Below, piece after piece: positions 54,280 to 62,474 of a stretch of 64,000 bases of DNA. The notes beneath the pieces were generated by a model that searched no databases, was not told the origin of the DNA, and saw only the letters and a program-made list of their open reading frames with translations. Position numbers and translations under genes: made by a program. Position 1 is the first letter of the stretch, and every line of letters begins with the position of its first letter. This DNA is from Lachnospiraceae bacterium (GTDB taxonomy: Bacteria > Bacillota > Clostridia > Lachnospirales > Lachnospiraceae): NCBI GenBank assembly GCA_022791635.1, contig JAAVZL010000033.1, positions 104,567 to 168,566 on the forward strand, given 5' to 3'.

Positions 54280-54382
54280 CTTCAGTTCCGTAATGTCCTT
54301 CCGGCACCCCTCGTCAAGAACAACTTCCAGTCACAAAAGCATGTGCCTGTAACTTGTTCTGGCACTGTTCAGGACATTACTG
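54280..54382 (+). repeat. R2 repeat, copy i (tandem with copy h)
   Basis: The outer stem is GTAATGTCC (54290-54298) with GGACATTAC (54372-54380). It differs from copy h by hardly any base, so the tandem duplication is recent or kept alike by conversion. Confidence 0.87.
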
Positions 54383-54408
54383 TTTCAGTTCCGTAATGTC
54401 CTTCCGGC
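54383..54408 (+). repeat. R2 repeat, partial copy j at the end of prmC
   Basis: Only TTTCAGTTCCGTAATGTCC plus TTCCGGCACC remains. On the minus strand it encodes the last residues (GRTLRN) and the TGA stop of PrmC, so the gene now ends in repeat sequence. Confidence 0.8.
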
Positions 54409-55239
54409 ACCGGGATAAACCCCTTTTACTACCCGGTCCAGGCCGGACAAATCCTTCTTCACCTCTATCTCGCAAAAGCCTGCCTCCCGCAAAAGCTCCG
54501 GCACCGAATGTCCCTGATCATAGCCGATTTCCAGGTACAGCCTTCCGCCCGGCACTAAATAGGAGGGGCTTTCCTCTGCAATTCTCCGGTAAAAATACAG
54601 GCCGTCCTCATGTCCGTCAAGGGCGGACACGGGCTCATAATCCCGCACCTCCTCCATGAGTCCGGAAAGCTCACTTCTTGGAATATAGGGAGGGTTGGAT
54701 ACAATCAGATCAAAGGGACCATTTAGTCCGGCGAATAAATCGCTCTCTGTCAATTCCGCTGCCGGCATCAGGCGATCCCGGTTTTTGCCGGCCGTCTCCA
54801 AGGCTTTTGGGGAGATATCCGATCCCACTCCCTCAGCCTCCGGGCATGCCAGCAGGAGGCTTAAGAGAATACAGCCGGATCCCGTGCAGAGATCCAGAAA
54901 CCGCATCCCCGGCTTTAAATATTCAAGCGCCTCTTCCACCAGGATTTCCGTATCCTGACGGGGGATCAGCACGTTTTCATTCACCAGAAAGATATGGCCC
55001 ATAAATTCCTGAGCACCCGTGATATATTGAAGGGGAACCCGACTGCTTCTCTGCCCAAGAGCGTCCAGATAGCGCTTTCTCGTCTCCTCCGTCAGCTGCT
55101 CCTCCTGGTATGCGTAGTAATGGCTTTTGCTGCAGCCGCTTACATACTCCAGCAGAAGCCAGGCGTCCAGCTTTGCCTCCGGTACGCCTGCCGCCCTAAG
55201 CTGCTCTTCTCCATACCGGCAGGCCTCTAAGAGGGTCAC
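54385..55239 (-). CDS. prmC: Peptide chain release factor N5-glutamine methyltransferase PrmC
   Basis: 284 residues. FLDLCTGSGCILLSLLLA binds S-adenosylmethionine and VSNPPYIPRSEL is the catalytic NPPY motif. An N-terminal helical domain precedes them. It methylates the GGQ glutamine of RF1/RF2. The GTG start overlaps the yqhQ stop as GTGA, so the exact start is uncertain. The C-terminus runs into R2 copy j. Confidence 0.94.
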   Translation of the reverse strand: MTLLEACRYGEEQLRAAGVPEAKLDAWLLLEYVSGCSKSHYYAYQEEQLTEETRKRYLDALGQRSSRVPLQYITGAQEFMGHIFLVNENVLIPRQDTEILVEEALEYLKPGMRFLDLCTGSGCILLSLLLACPEAEGVGSDISPKALETAGKNRDRLMPAAELTESDLFAGLNGPFDLIVSNPPYIPRSELSGLMEEVRDYEPVSALDGHEDGLYFYRRIAEESPSYLVPGGRLYLEIGYDQGHSVPELLREAGFCEIEVKKDLSGLDRVVKGVYPGAGRTLRN

Positions 55240-56339
55240 TCCTTTGCTTCCAGGATATCCTCGATATCCTGGAGATCCTGCAGAGCTGTTTTTTCCTGTA
55301 TTGCTTCCTCTATCGGCTCTAGCTCCGACGCGTTTTCCTGCTGCAGAGCCTCTTCCTCTGTCGCTTCTTCCTCTGTCACAGCGGGTATCTCCGGCTCCGG
55401 CTCTTCCTCCTCGCTTCGTCCCTGGTAAGCTCTCCAGTCAAAGACCGCCTCTACGGCCGCAATGGCCACCTCGATCATGTCGTCGTCGGGCTCCTTGGTG
55501 GTCAGGGACTGAAGCCACATGCCGGGAAGGCTTAAAATGCGGATAATCAGATTATCCGTGTTGCCTGCCAGGCGGATGAATTCATAGGACACTCCCGCAA
55601 TCACCGGAACCAGGGCCACCCGGTAGAGCACCCGCAAAATGGGGGATTCTACCCGGATGAAGATAAAGAAAATAATACTGATTACCATCACAATCAGCAT
55701 AAAGCTGGTTCCGCAGCGCTTATGGTGCTTGGAGCTTTTGCGTACATTTTCCACCTTAAGCTCCAGTCCGTGCTCAATACAGTTGATGCATTTGTGCTCG
55801 GCCCCATGATACTGGAATACCCTCTGGATATCCCGCATTAGAGAAATCAGCAGCACGTACAGGATAAACAGCAGAAGACGGATAGCGCCCTCCACCACTG
55901 CCAGCACCGTATCCGATACAATATACCGGCGGAAAATATCCGCCAGATAGTAGGGCAGAATCATAAAGATAGCCACTGCCATCACAATGGAAAAGGCTAC
56001 CGTGACGCCCATCACGATTTTTTCCGCCTTGTCCTTGAATATCTTCTGCAGGGCCACATCCGCCTTGGAGGGCTTTGCCTCCTCCTCATCGTAAAAGCTG
56101 GCGGAAAAGGTCAGGCACTTCATGCCCAGTACCAGGGAATCTACAAAATTGATCACTCCCCGGATCAGCGGCACCTTTTTCAGCTTTTTATTTCCAATCC
56201 CCTCATGGGTACTTAAGTTAACTTCAATCTCTCCGTCCGGTCTGCGCACGCCGATGGAATAGACCTCCTGATTTTTCATCATGATGCCTTCCAAGACGGC
56301 CTGCCCACCGATTCCCGAAGATTTGCATGCATTCTTCAT
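55236..56339 (-). CDS. DUF1385 membrane protein (YqhQ family)
   Basis: 367 residues. GGQAVLEGIMMKNQEVYSIG at the start and FQYHGAEHKCINCIEHGLEL in the middle (histidine and cysteine, possible metal site) are hallmark DUF1385 motifs. Two to four hydrophobic helices are seen around residues 110-180 and 210-245. The last 80 residues are a very acidic Glu-rich tail. Function unknown; it is often near prmC and prfA in Firmicutes, as here. The ATG has GGAGGAG upstream. Confidence 0.9.
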   Translation of the reverse strand: MKNACKSSGIGGQAVLEGIMMKNQEVYSIGVRRPDGEIEVNLSTHEGIGNKKLKKVPLIRGVINFVDSLVLGMKCLTFSASFYDEEEAKPSKADVALQKIFKDKAEKIVMGVTVAFSIVMAVAIFMILPYYLADIFRRYIVSDTVLAVVEGAIRLLLFILYVLLISLMRDIQRVFQYHGAEHKCINCIEHGLELKVENVRKSSKHHKRCGTSFMLIVMVISIIFFIFIRVESPILRVLYRVALVPVIAGVSYEFIRLAGNTDNLIIRILSLPGMWLQSLTTKEPDDDMIEVAIAAVEAVFDWRAYQGRSEEEEPEPEIPAVTEEEATEEEALQQENASELEPIEEAIQEKTALQDLQDIEDILEAKE

Positions 56340-56471
56340 GTTTCTCCTCCATGGCGTCCGCCTAAGCCCACGCCATATCTTTTGCCATACAGCTTATTCA
56401 TTTCCTCTGCACGGGCCTGTACATAGTAAAACAGGGTGAGATTTTCCAACCTCAACCCTGACTTCACATTC

Positions 56472-56675
56472 TTATTTGTTGATACCATATTTACGATTGA
56501 ACTTATCAATACGTCCACGGGCTGCCGCAGCCTTCTGCTGTCCTGTATAGAACGAATGACACTTGGAACAAATTTCAACATGGATATCTTTCTTTGTGGA
56601 ACCTGTTACGAATGTGTTGCCGCAGTTACAGGTTACGGTTGCCTGGTAATACGCCGGATGGATTCCTTCCTTCAT
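56472..56675 (-). CDS. rpmE: 50S ribosomal protein L31
   Basis: 67 residues from the ATG at 56675 (GAGGTGA upstream); a GTG nine bases earlier is not needed. The protein has CNCG and CSKCH, the four zinc cysteines of the zinc-binding L31 form, then PFYTG-like FYTGQQK and [11 protein letters not shown]. It is the first gene in the run rpmE - yqhQ - prmC - prfA. The 130-base gap to yqhQ (56340-56471) holds no gene I can support. Confidence 0.96.
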   Translation of the reverse strand: MKEGIHPAYYQATVTCNCGNTFVTGSTKKDIHVEICSKCHSFYTGQQKAAAARGRIDKFNRKYGINK

Positions 56676-56755
56676 GATTTTCACCTCTTTATTCTTATTT
56701 GTGAACTTCTTCCCAATTCCCAGTCAATGCTGCTCCGATACTTCCACAGCAAGCT

Positions 56756-56795
56756 ACCCTGAGCTATCCCTGCAAGTCCCTGCAGTTCCCTGTCA
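56756..56795 (-). promoter_or_regulatory. Ten-base near-tandem repeat in the rpmE leader region
   Basis: On the plus strand CCCTG recurs four times at ten-base spacing (CCCTGAGCTA, CCCTGCAAGT, CCCTGCAGTT, CCCTGTC). In the rpmE mRNA sense it reads CAGGGA repeated. It lies 80-120 bases 5' of the rpmE start. The role is unknown; binding of several protein copies or autoregulation is conceivable. Confidence 0.45.
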
Positions 56796-56864
56796 AGATA
56801 GACAGCTTTTAAATTGTAGCATAAAAAACGGGGGATTTCAAGCGTTTTTCGACAGAAAAATAGC

Positions 56865-57428
56865 TCAAAAAACCGAATACAGCGCCACACCCGCCACACC
56901 GGCTCCCGCCATCACCCAGATAGGACTGATTTTCCATCTGCGAAGGGCCACAAGCCCGGCCCCAAAGAGAAGCACGGAAATCCCGTTGATGCCGCTTATG
57001 TCTGCCGGGGGCTTGCGCTCTCCGAAGAAGGACAGGCAGATAAGGGAAATGCCGGCGGAGGCAATCATGGCCACGACGGCGGGCCTGAGTCCTGCAAGCA
57101 CTCCCTGCACCAGCGTTAGACTTTGATAACAGGCATACAGCCAGGCAAGCGTCAGCACAATCCCGCAGGACGGAAGAATGCAGCCCAGGGTTGCCACCAG
57201 AGCCCCGGGAATTCCCGCCACCTGGATTCCCACGAAAGTGGCGGAATTGATGGCAATGGGACCCGGTGTCATCTCCGCAATGGTCATGATGTCCGCAAAC
57301 TGGGTCATGGTAAGCCATGCGTGAAGATCCACCGCCTGATGCTGTATGAGAGGCATGGCCGCATAGCCGCCTCCGATGCTGAAAAGCCCGATTTGAAAAA
57401 AGCTAAAGAACAGCTCAAGATATCTCAT
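56865..57428 (-). CDS. Chromate transporter family protein, second half (ChrA-like)
   Basis: 187 residues with about five hydrophobic helices. FSIGGGYAAMPLIQHQAVD and MTIAEMTPGPIAINSATFVG are the ChrA family motifs. It is a single-domain ChrA, and the other half is the upstream gene whose end it overlaps by 14 bases; the two probably form one transporter. Substrate may be chromate or, as for many anaerobe homologues, another anion. Confidence 0.88.
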   Translation of the reverse strand: MRYLELFFSFFQIGLFSIGGGYAAMPLIQHQAVDLHAWLTMTQFADIMTIAEMTPGPIAINSATFVGIQVAGIPGALVATLGCILPSCGIVLTLAWLYACYQSLTLVQGVLAGLRPAVVAMIASAGISLICLSFFGERKPPADISGINGISVLLFGAGLVALRRWKISPIWVMAGAGVAGVALYSVF

Positions 57429-57996
57429 GTCCCTTCCCCCCTCTTCTTTCCTGACGGAGGGTATCCAAAGCCCCCACCGCGCCGCAGACCAAAATAATCA
57501 GAATGATATTTACCTGCAGGAAATACACGGCCCCAAAGGAAGCCAGCAATATGACTGCCCACAGAACCCTCTTTTTCTTAAGAAGCTCCTTTCCCATGGA
57601 CAGTACCACATCACAGATCACGGCCGCCACCCCGGCCAGCATGCCGGTCATCGCCATATTGACCAGCGCGTTATCCCGAAAGGCTCTGTAAAAAAAGGAA
57701 ATCACGGAGATGATCAAAAGGGGCGGCAGAACCGTTCCCAACACGGTAACCAGGGCTCCGGCTGCTCCGGCCACATGATAGCCCACCAGAATGGAGGCAT
57801 TCACGGCAATGGCCCCCGGGGAGGACTGAGCAATGGCTGTGAAATCCATCATTTCCTCCTCCTCAATCCAGTGGAGCTCCTCTACAAATTTCTTCCGCAT
57901 CAGCGGTATGATGACAAAGCCGCCTCCAAAGGTGCAGGCGCTCAGCTGAAAGGTCGATGAAAACAGCTTTCTGTATATCTTCTTATTCCCGGTCAA
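57415..57996 (-). CDS. Chromate transporter family protein, first half (ChrA-like)
   Basis: 193 residues from a TTG at 57996 with GGAGGGG upstream; a longer frame to 58113 runs into the divergent LysR gene and lacks a site. CTFGGGFVIIPLMRKKFVEE and TAIAQSSPGAIAVNASILVG are the family motifs. It pairs with the following single-domain ChrA. The divergent LysR gene should control both. Confidence 0.86.
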   Translation of the reverse strand: MTGNKKIYRKLFSSTFQLSACTFGGGFVIIPLMRKKFVEELHWIEEEEMMDFTAIAQSSPGAIAVNASILVGYHVAGAAGALVTVLGTVLPPLLIISVISFFYRAFRDNALVNMAMTGMLAGVAAVICDVVLSMGKELLKKKRVLWAVILLASFGAVYFLQVNIILIILVCGAVGALDTLRQERRGGKGHEIS

Positions 57997-58028
57997 GTGA
58001 TCCCCTCCTCTTTTTTCCAGTATATCAC

Positions 58029-58057
58029 TTGCAAATACATAAGAAAAATAATATAAT
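58029..58057 (+). promoter_or_regulatory. SigmaA promoter of the LysR gene next to chrA
   Basis: TTGCAA, 17 bases and a perfect TATAAT lie about 42-70 bases ahead of the LysR start. The stretch is shared with the divergent chrA pair, as usual for LysR-controlled loci, and likely contains the operator. Confidence 0.7.
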
Positions 58058-58098
58058 TTTATTATTTTCATAAGCATTTCAATATAAGGAGCGTCCCC

Positions 58099-58998
58099 AT
58101 GACCATTCGCCATCTGAAAATATTTCTATCTGTCTATGAAAATCAATGCAATACCACAAGGGCCGCGGAAGATTTGCATATGACACAACCTGCGGTGAGC
58201 CTTGCCATTCGGGAGCTGGAGCAGTATTACGGAGTCATTCTCTTTGATCGGATTGGAAGAAGGCTAAAGATTACCCAGGCAGGGCAGCGGTTTTGGGAGT
58301 ACGCCTCTCCCATTCTTTCCCTGTTTGACGATATGGAGAAGGGTATGAGAAATTGGGATTCCTTCGGAATTCTGCGGGTGGGCTCCAGCATCACCATCGG
58401 CTCTCAGTTTTTGCCCGGCTATGTGAAGGCCTTTTATGAGCGATTTCCCGGCACCGAGCTTCAGGCAACCGTTGCTCCCCAGGCGCAGCTTGAGCAGAAG
58501 CTTCTGAAAAATGAGCTGGATTTTGCACTGGTAGAGGGCATTTCCCACGTTCCCGTGCTTGTGTCGGAGGAGTACATGGAGGATCGGCTGGAAATCATCT
58601 GCCCGGCCGACGGTAGCTTCCGGCAGGGACAGCGGCTTTCCACAGAGGAGTTTCTGCAGCAAAAATTTCTTCTGCGGGAGCAGGGAAGCGGCACCCGGGA
58701 GACCTTTGAGCGGGCTCTTATAGGCGCCGGCCTCTCTGTCACGCCTGTGTGGGAGGCCACCAGCACCACCGCCTTGGTAAATGCGGTCATAAGCGGCCTG
58801 GGGATTGCGGTGCTGCCCTATCGGATGGTCACCGGTCCTCTGGAGAAAGGACTTGTCGTATCGGTTACCGTGGAGGGATTAAGCTTCCCCCGCAAGTTCC
58901 GGTTCCTTTATCATAAGGAAAAGCTCTTGACCTCCTCGGCCAGAGCCTTTCTTGATTTGTGTCGGAATTATGAAGAAGGAACACTCCGAGGCGAGTGA
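58099..58998 (+). CDS. LysR-family transcriptional regulator, divergent from chrA genes
   Basis: 299 residues, full length. The helix-turn-helix is RHLKIFLSVYENQCNTTRAAE followed (in sequence) by DLHMTQPAVSLAIRELE. The effector domain has VGSSITIGSQFLPGY at its start and ISGLGIAVLPYRMV near the end. The ATG has AAGGAG seven bases upstream. Divergence from the ChrA pair makes that its probable target. It ends nine bases before the convergent helicase gene. Confidence 0.92.
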   Translation: MTIRHLKIFLSVYENQCNTTRAAEDLHMTQPAVSLAIRELEQYYGVILFDRIGRRLKITQAGQRFWEYASPILSLFDDMEKGMRNWDSFGILRVGSSITIGSQFLPGYVKAFYERFPGTELQATVAPQAQLEQKLLKNELDFALVEGISHVPVLVSEEYMEDRLEIICPADGSFRQGQRLSTEEFLQQKFLLREQGSGTRETFERALIGAGLSVTPVWEATSTTALVNAVISGLGIAVLPYRMVTGPLEKGLVVSVTVEGLSFPRKFRFLYHKEKLLTSSARAFLDLCRNYEEGTLRGE

Positions 58999-59006
58999 GT
59001 AAGCCA

Positions 59007-62000
59007 TTATCCCATAAAATCAAACAAGCTCAGCTGAACCCCCTGATCCTCCTGCTTTCTCACAAAGGCCTCCTCTCTGCTCAAATCCTCCCCCGGAAGC
59101 TCGTCCAGAAAGCCAGAGGGCTCCTGGGAGGTGAGAAGCACCAGCTCCTCTTTTGCCCTTGTCATGCCCACATAGAAAAGCCTGCGCTCCTCCGCAACAT
59201 CGGTCTGCCCTGCTCCCGTCTCCAGAGGAAGCAGTCCTTTTTTAAGGCCGCAGAGCAGAACAACGGGAAATTCCAGTCCCTTTGCGCCGTGAAGGGTCAT
59301 GAGATGTACGGCATCCGAGGTATAACGCCTTCCCGGATGACGCCTCAAATCGCTTTCCACCCCCAGAAGCAGACTGTTCAGGAATTCTCCCATGGTTTTT
59401 GCAAATCCGGCCATGTCTATAAGCTTCTTTATGGAGGTCTCCCGGCTCAGCCCCATGTCGGCCGCCCACTGGGTGAACAGCTTCTCAGGCCTGGTCTTTT
59501 GTGCCAGGGGCGTATATTTCTCCGCCATCTTCGAAAAGTCCTCGCAGCTGTCCCCCAAAAGGCGCCTGCAGATCTCCTCAGAGCGGGTATCCTCAGGATG
59601 CAGCAGATGCCGAAAGAAGCTTACACTCCCCCTGACCGCCGGCTCTGAAAGAAAGCTGTCTCTGCCGCCAATCACGCAGGGAATGCCCTCCTGCTTCAGA
59701 CACTGTTCTATAAGCTCGGCCTGCCGGTGGGTCCGGTAAAGAACCGCAATATCTCCAAAGCTCCGGCTTCTCTCTCCTTCTCCTGTGTGGGCGGCTTCAT
59801 GGGCCTGAAGCATATCCACGCCGCCCACCTGGCGTACAATCTCGCCCGCCACAAAGAGGGCCTCCTCTTTGGGACTCTTAGACGTCACAAGACGAACCCT
59901 TTGCCCGGAAGGACACTGAGGCAGAAGGGCTCTTACGAGCCCCGGATTATGGGAAATCACCGGGAGGGCCGCATTTAAAATCTCCGGTGTGGAGCGGTAA
60001 TTTCGATACAGGGTAATCTTTCTAAGCTCCGGATAATCGCCTTGAAGGGTCTCAAAGCAGGAGGCGCTGCTTCCCCGAAAGCCGTAGATGGATTGATCCG
60101 GATCTCCGATCACGAACAGCTGCTTTCCATTCCGATTCCAAAGCTTAAGCAACTCATACTGAATGGGGTTGATATCCTGAAATTCATCCACCAGCAAATA
60201 AGCATATGCTCCTTTTTCCGGTATCTCCTCTGCCTTTTCCTCTTTTAACAGGCGAATCGTCTCCGTCAGCAAATCATCGTAATCCCAAAGCCCCTGCTCC
60301 TTTAGTCTTTGGTTGTAAGCCTCCATCATTTGAAGCTCCACTTCCCCCAAATCCGGCTTTTCTTTATCGCCTGTCGTCTTATAAAGGGATATCCGACTCT
60401 GGAGACGCTCCGGCTTTCGTTTTTGTCCGGCTTCCTTTAGAAGCTCCCGAAGAATTTCCAGGGCTTCCACGCCGTCTATGAGAATTCCGGTTTCTCCCTT
60501 TTTCTCCAGGTAGGAAAGACAGAGGGCATGGAAGGTCCCGGCCTTTAGCTTTTTCCATCCCTGCTTTTTTCCAGGCTTGTGCAAAAGCCGGTCTCTCAGC
60601 TGGCCTGCCGCCCGGTTGGTAAAGGTAACGGCCGTGATCTCCGACGGCTTTACCCCGCATTCCTCAATAAGGTAAAGGATGTGGGTAATCAGCGTATAGG
60701 TCTTTCCGGTTCCCGGACCGGCCGCCACGGCCACAGCCCGATCCTGAGAACAAATGGCTTCCTGCTGCTGGGGGTTGTCCTCAAAGACGGCTTGCCGCTC
60801 TTTTCCTTCCTTCTCCGGTTCACGGCTTTCCAAAGCTTCTCTCCCGACTGCCTTTCCGTTCGCTTCCTCTGTTTTTCTTTCCTTGCTGATTTCTCCCGGA
60901 TAATTACCGCCTTTTTTCGATTTAATCTCGGAATAGTCAACTTTTTGGTTCTGTCCCTGGCCAAACAGGCCCAGGCTGTCCAGAAAACTCATCTGTCCGT
61001 CCGGGCTGTCAAGCTCCCCCGGCTGAAAAAGAGCGATTTTCCCGTACTCTCCGTCAAATCCCGGGGTGCGTTCCACCCTGCCTTCCCGCAGGCGTTTGAT
61101 GCCCTCCCCGATCAGGGTACCGGCATTTTTGCAAATATCCTCTATGGGGATCGTCCGCAGGATCTCAAATTCCGGGCCTAGCTTTTCCAGCATGGATTCA
61201 TATTCCCGCAGGACTTTGACGCTGGCGGCTGAACGGCCCACGGAAGCCCCGATCACCTCGGGAAGAGGCACCAGGCTTTCATACGCTCTCGCCTCATGTC
61301 TCACAAAATCCTCCGGGCGGTCCGCAAGCTGTGAGATTCGGTGGAAAACGCCGGTGGTCAGCTTCCGGCCGCACACAGGGCAGCGTCCCTGATGGAGCTC
61401 TGCCTCCCCAGGGCTTAGACAGACGCCGCATTTACGATGGCCGTCGTAATGATATTTGCCCTCCTCCGGGAAAAATTCAATGGTTCCCTTAAGTCCCTCG
61501 CCTTCCTGAATGGCCCGGTAAAGGCCCTCATAGGACAGGGGGATATCCAGAAGATTGGCCTCCCGTCCAAGCTTTGCAGGGGAGTGGGCATCAGAATTGG
61601 AGATAAGCCAAAAACGGTCCAGAGCCGAAACCCGCCAGTTCATGGGCGGGTCCGAGGACAGACCCGTTTCCAGGGCATGAATGTGAGGGGTAAGATCCCC
61701 AAAGCACTCCTCCACCGTATCAAAGCCGGAGAAGGCGCCAAAGAGGGAAAAGTGCGGGGTCCAGATGTGGGCCGGCACATAGATGGCCCGGGGGCACAGC
61801 TCTAATACAAGCTCCAGAAGGTCGTGGCAGTCAAGGCCCAGGATGGGCCGGCCGTCGGAGTGGATATTGCCGATGGTCTCAAGCTTAGCTGCAATCAGCG
61901 CCGCCTCCTCAAGGCCGGGAAGGAGAATCAGGCTGTGGACCTTACGGGTTCTGTCGTATTTCTTATAGATGGAACTGATCTCCCCTGTGACCACGAAGCG

Positions 62001-62246
62001 AGGATCCCAGGAGGTCTGAGCCGAGTTATCCTGAATGCGGTATTCCTTTTTCAGCCGGTACAGTCCTGCTTCCGCAGGCTCCAGCTTTTCCTTTAGCTCC
62101 TCTCTCCAGGCCCGGTGGGTAAAGTCTCCCGTGCCCACCAGATGAATTCCCTTGCGTCGGGCCCACAGATCCAGATGCTCCGGCATGCATTCCCTGCTGG
62201 TGGCCCTGGAGTATTTTGAATGAATATGTAAATCCGCGATGTACAT
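59007..62246 (-). CDS. Endonuclease Q-like PHP domain fused to a UvrD/PcrA-type helicase
   Basis: 1079 residues from the ATG at 62246 (GGAGG eight bases upstream). Residues 1-400 match the EndoQ/TIGR00375 type: DLHIHSKYSRATS and SNSDAHSPAKLGREA are PHP metal sites, and CGVC...CPVCG (about residues 270-295) is its zinc knuckle. A charged linker (about 410-480) leads to a superfamily 1 helicase: AGPGTGKT (about 508), DEFQDINPIQYELL (about 690), LHGAKGLEFPVV (about 982) and RLFYVGMTRAKEEL. EndoQ nicks 5' of deaminated bases; the helicase could unwind from that nick, giving a one-protein repair entry. Neighbours give no further hint. Confidence 0.88.
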   Translation of the reverse strand: MYIADLHIHSKYSRATSRECMPEHLDLWARRKGIHLVGTGDFTHRAWREELKEKLEPAEAGLYRLKKEYRIQDNSAQTSWDPRFVVTGEISSIYKKYDRTRKVHSLILLPGLEEAALIAAKLETIGNIHSDGRPILGLDCHDLLELVLELCPRAIYVPAHIWTPHFSLFGAFSGFDTVEECFGDLTPHIHALETGLSSDPPMNWRVSALDRFWLISNSDAHSPAKLGREANLLDIPLSYEGLYRAIQEGEGLKGTIEFFPEEGKYHYDGHRKCGVCLSPGEAELHQGRCPVCGRKLTTGVFHRISQLADRPEDFVRHEARAYESLVPLPEVIGASVGRSAASVKVLREYESMLEKLGPEFEILRTIPIEDICKNAGTLIGEGIKRLREGRVERTPGFDGEYGKIALFQPGELDSPDGQMSFLDSLGLFGQGQNQKVDYSEIKSKKGGNYPGEISKERKTEEANGKAVGREALESREPEKEGKERQAVFEDNPQQQEAICSQDRAVAVAAGPGTGKTYTLITHILYLIEECGVKPSEITAVTFTNRAAGQLRDRLLHKPGKKQGWKKLKAGTFHALCLSYLEKKGETGILIDGVEALEILRELLKEAGQKRKPERLQSRISLYKTTGDKEKPDLGEVELQMMEAYNQRLKEQGLWDYDDLLTETIRLLKEEKAEEIPEKGAYAYLLVDEFQDINPIQYELLKLWNRNGKQLFVIGDPDQSIYGFRGSSASCFETLQGDYPELRKITLYRNYRSTPEILNAALPVISHNPGLVRALLPQCPSGQRVRLVTSKSPKEEALFVAGEIVRQVGGVDMLQAHEAAHTGEGERSRSFGDIAVLYRTHRQAELIEQCLKQEGIPCVIGGRDSFLSEPAVRGSVSFFRHLLHPEDTRSEEICRRLLGDSCEDFSKMAEKYTPLAQKTRPEKLFTQWAADMGLSRETSIKKLIDMAGFAKTMGEFLNSLLLGVESDLRRHPGRRYTSDAVHLMTLHGAKGLEFPVVLLCGLKKGLLPLETGAGQTDVAEERRLFYVGMTRAKEELVLLTSQEPSGFLDELPGEDLSREEAFVRKQEDQGVQLSLFDFMG

Positions 62247-62324
62247 GTTTTTTTCCTCCAAACAGTTTTATTGTAGCATGAACTTCTTTTTTCCACCACA
62301 AAAAATGCTTTCCTACTTAAGACT

Positions 62325-62353
62325 TTGACAAATTTCTTTTTCTATGTTACATT
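62325..62353 (+). promoter_or_regulatory. SigmaA promoter of the MATE gene
   Basis: A perfect TTGACA, 17 bases and TACATT lie about 120-150 bases ahead of the MATE start codon. The leader between (62360-62474) is long and contains GAACC/GGTTC pairing; no known riboswitch was recognised in it. Confidence 0.75.
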
Positions 62354-62474
62354 CGGCAGTGTTTGGGATATGATAAAAGAAGGGCTTTTTTGCCGGGAAC
62401 CAAAGAACGGCGAAAAGGTTCTAAACCTTATGATGAAATGATAAGTTTTAAGTAGAAATCTGGAGAATTGCAAA

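Noticed and set aside
56336..56581. 81-codon minus-strand frame overlapping the rpmE end and the gap to yqhQ
   Set aside because: Most of it is an alternative frame of rpmE and no ribosome site is evident; the unique tail is only about 45 residues.
62354..62474. Possible riboswitch in the MATE leader
   Set aside because: Some pairing (GAACC/GGTTC) is visible, but no guanidine, yybP or other known aptamer consensus could be matched.
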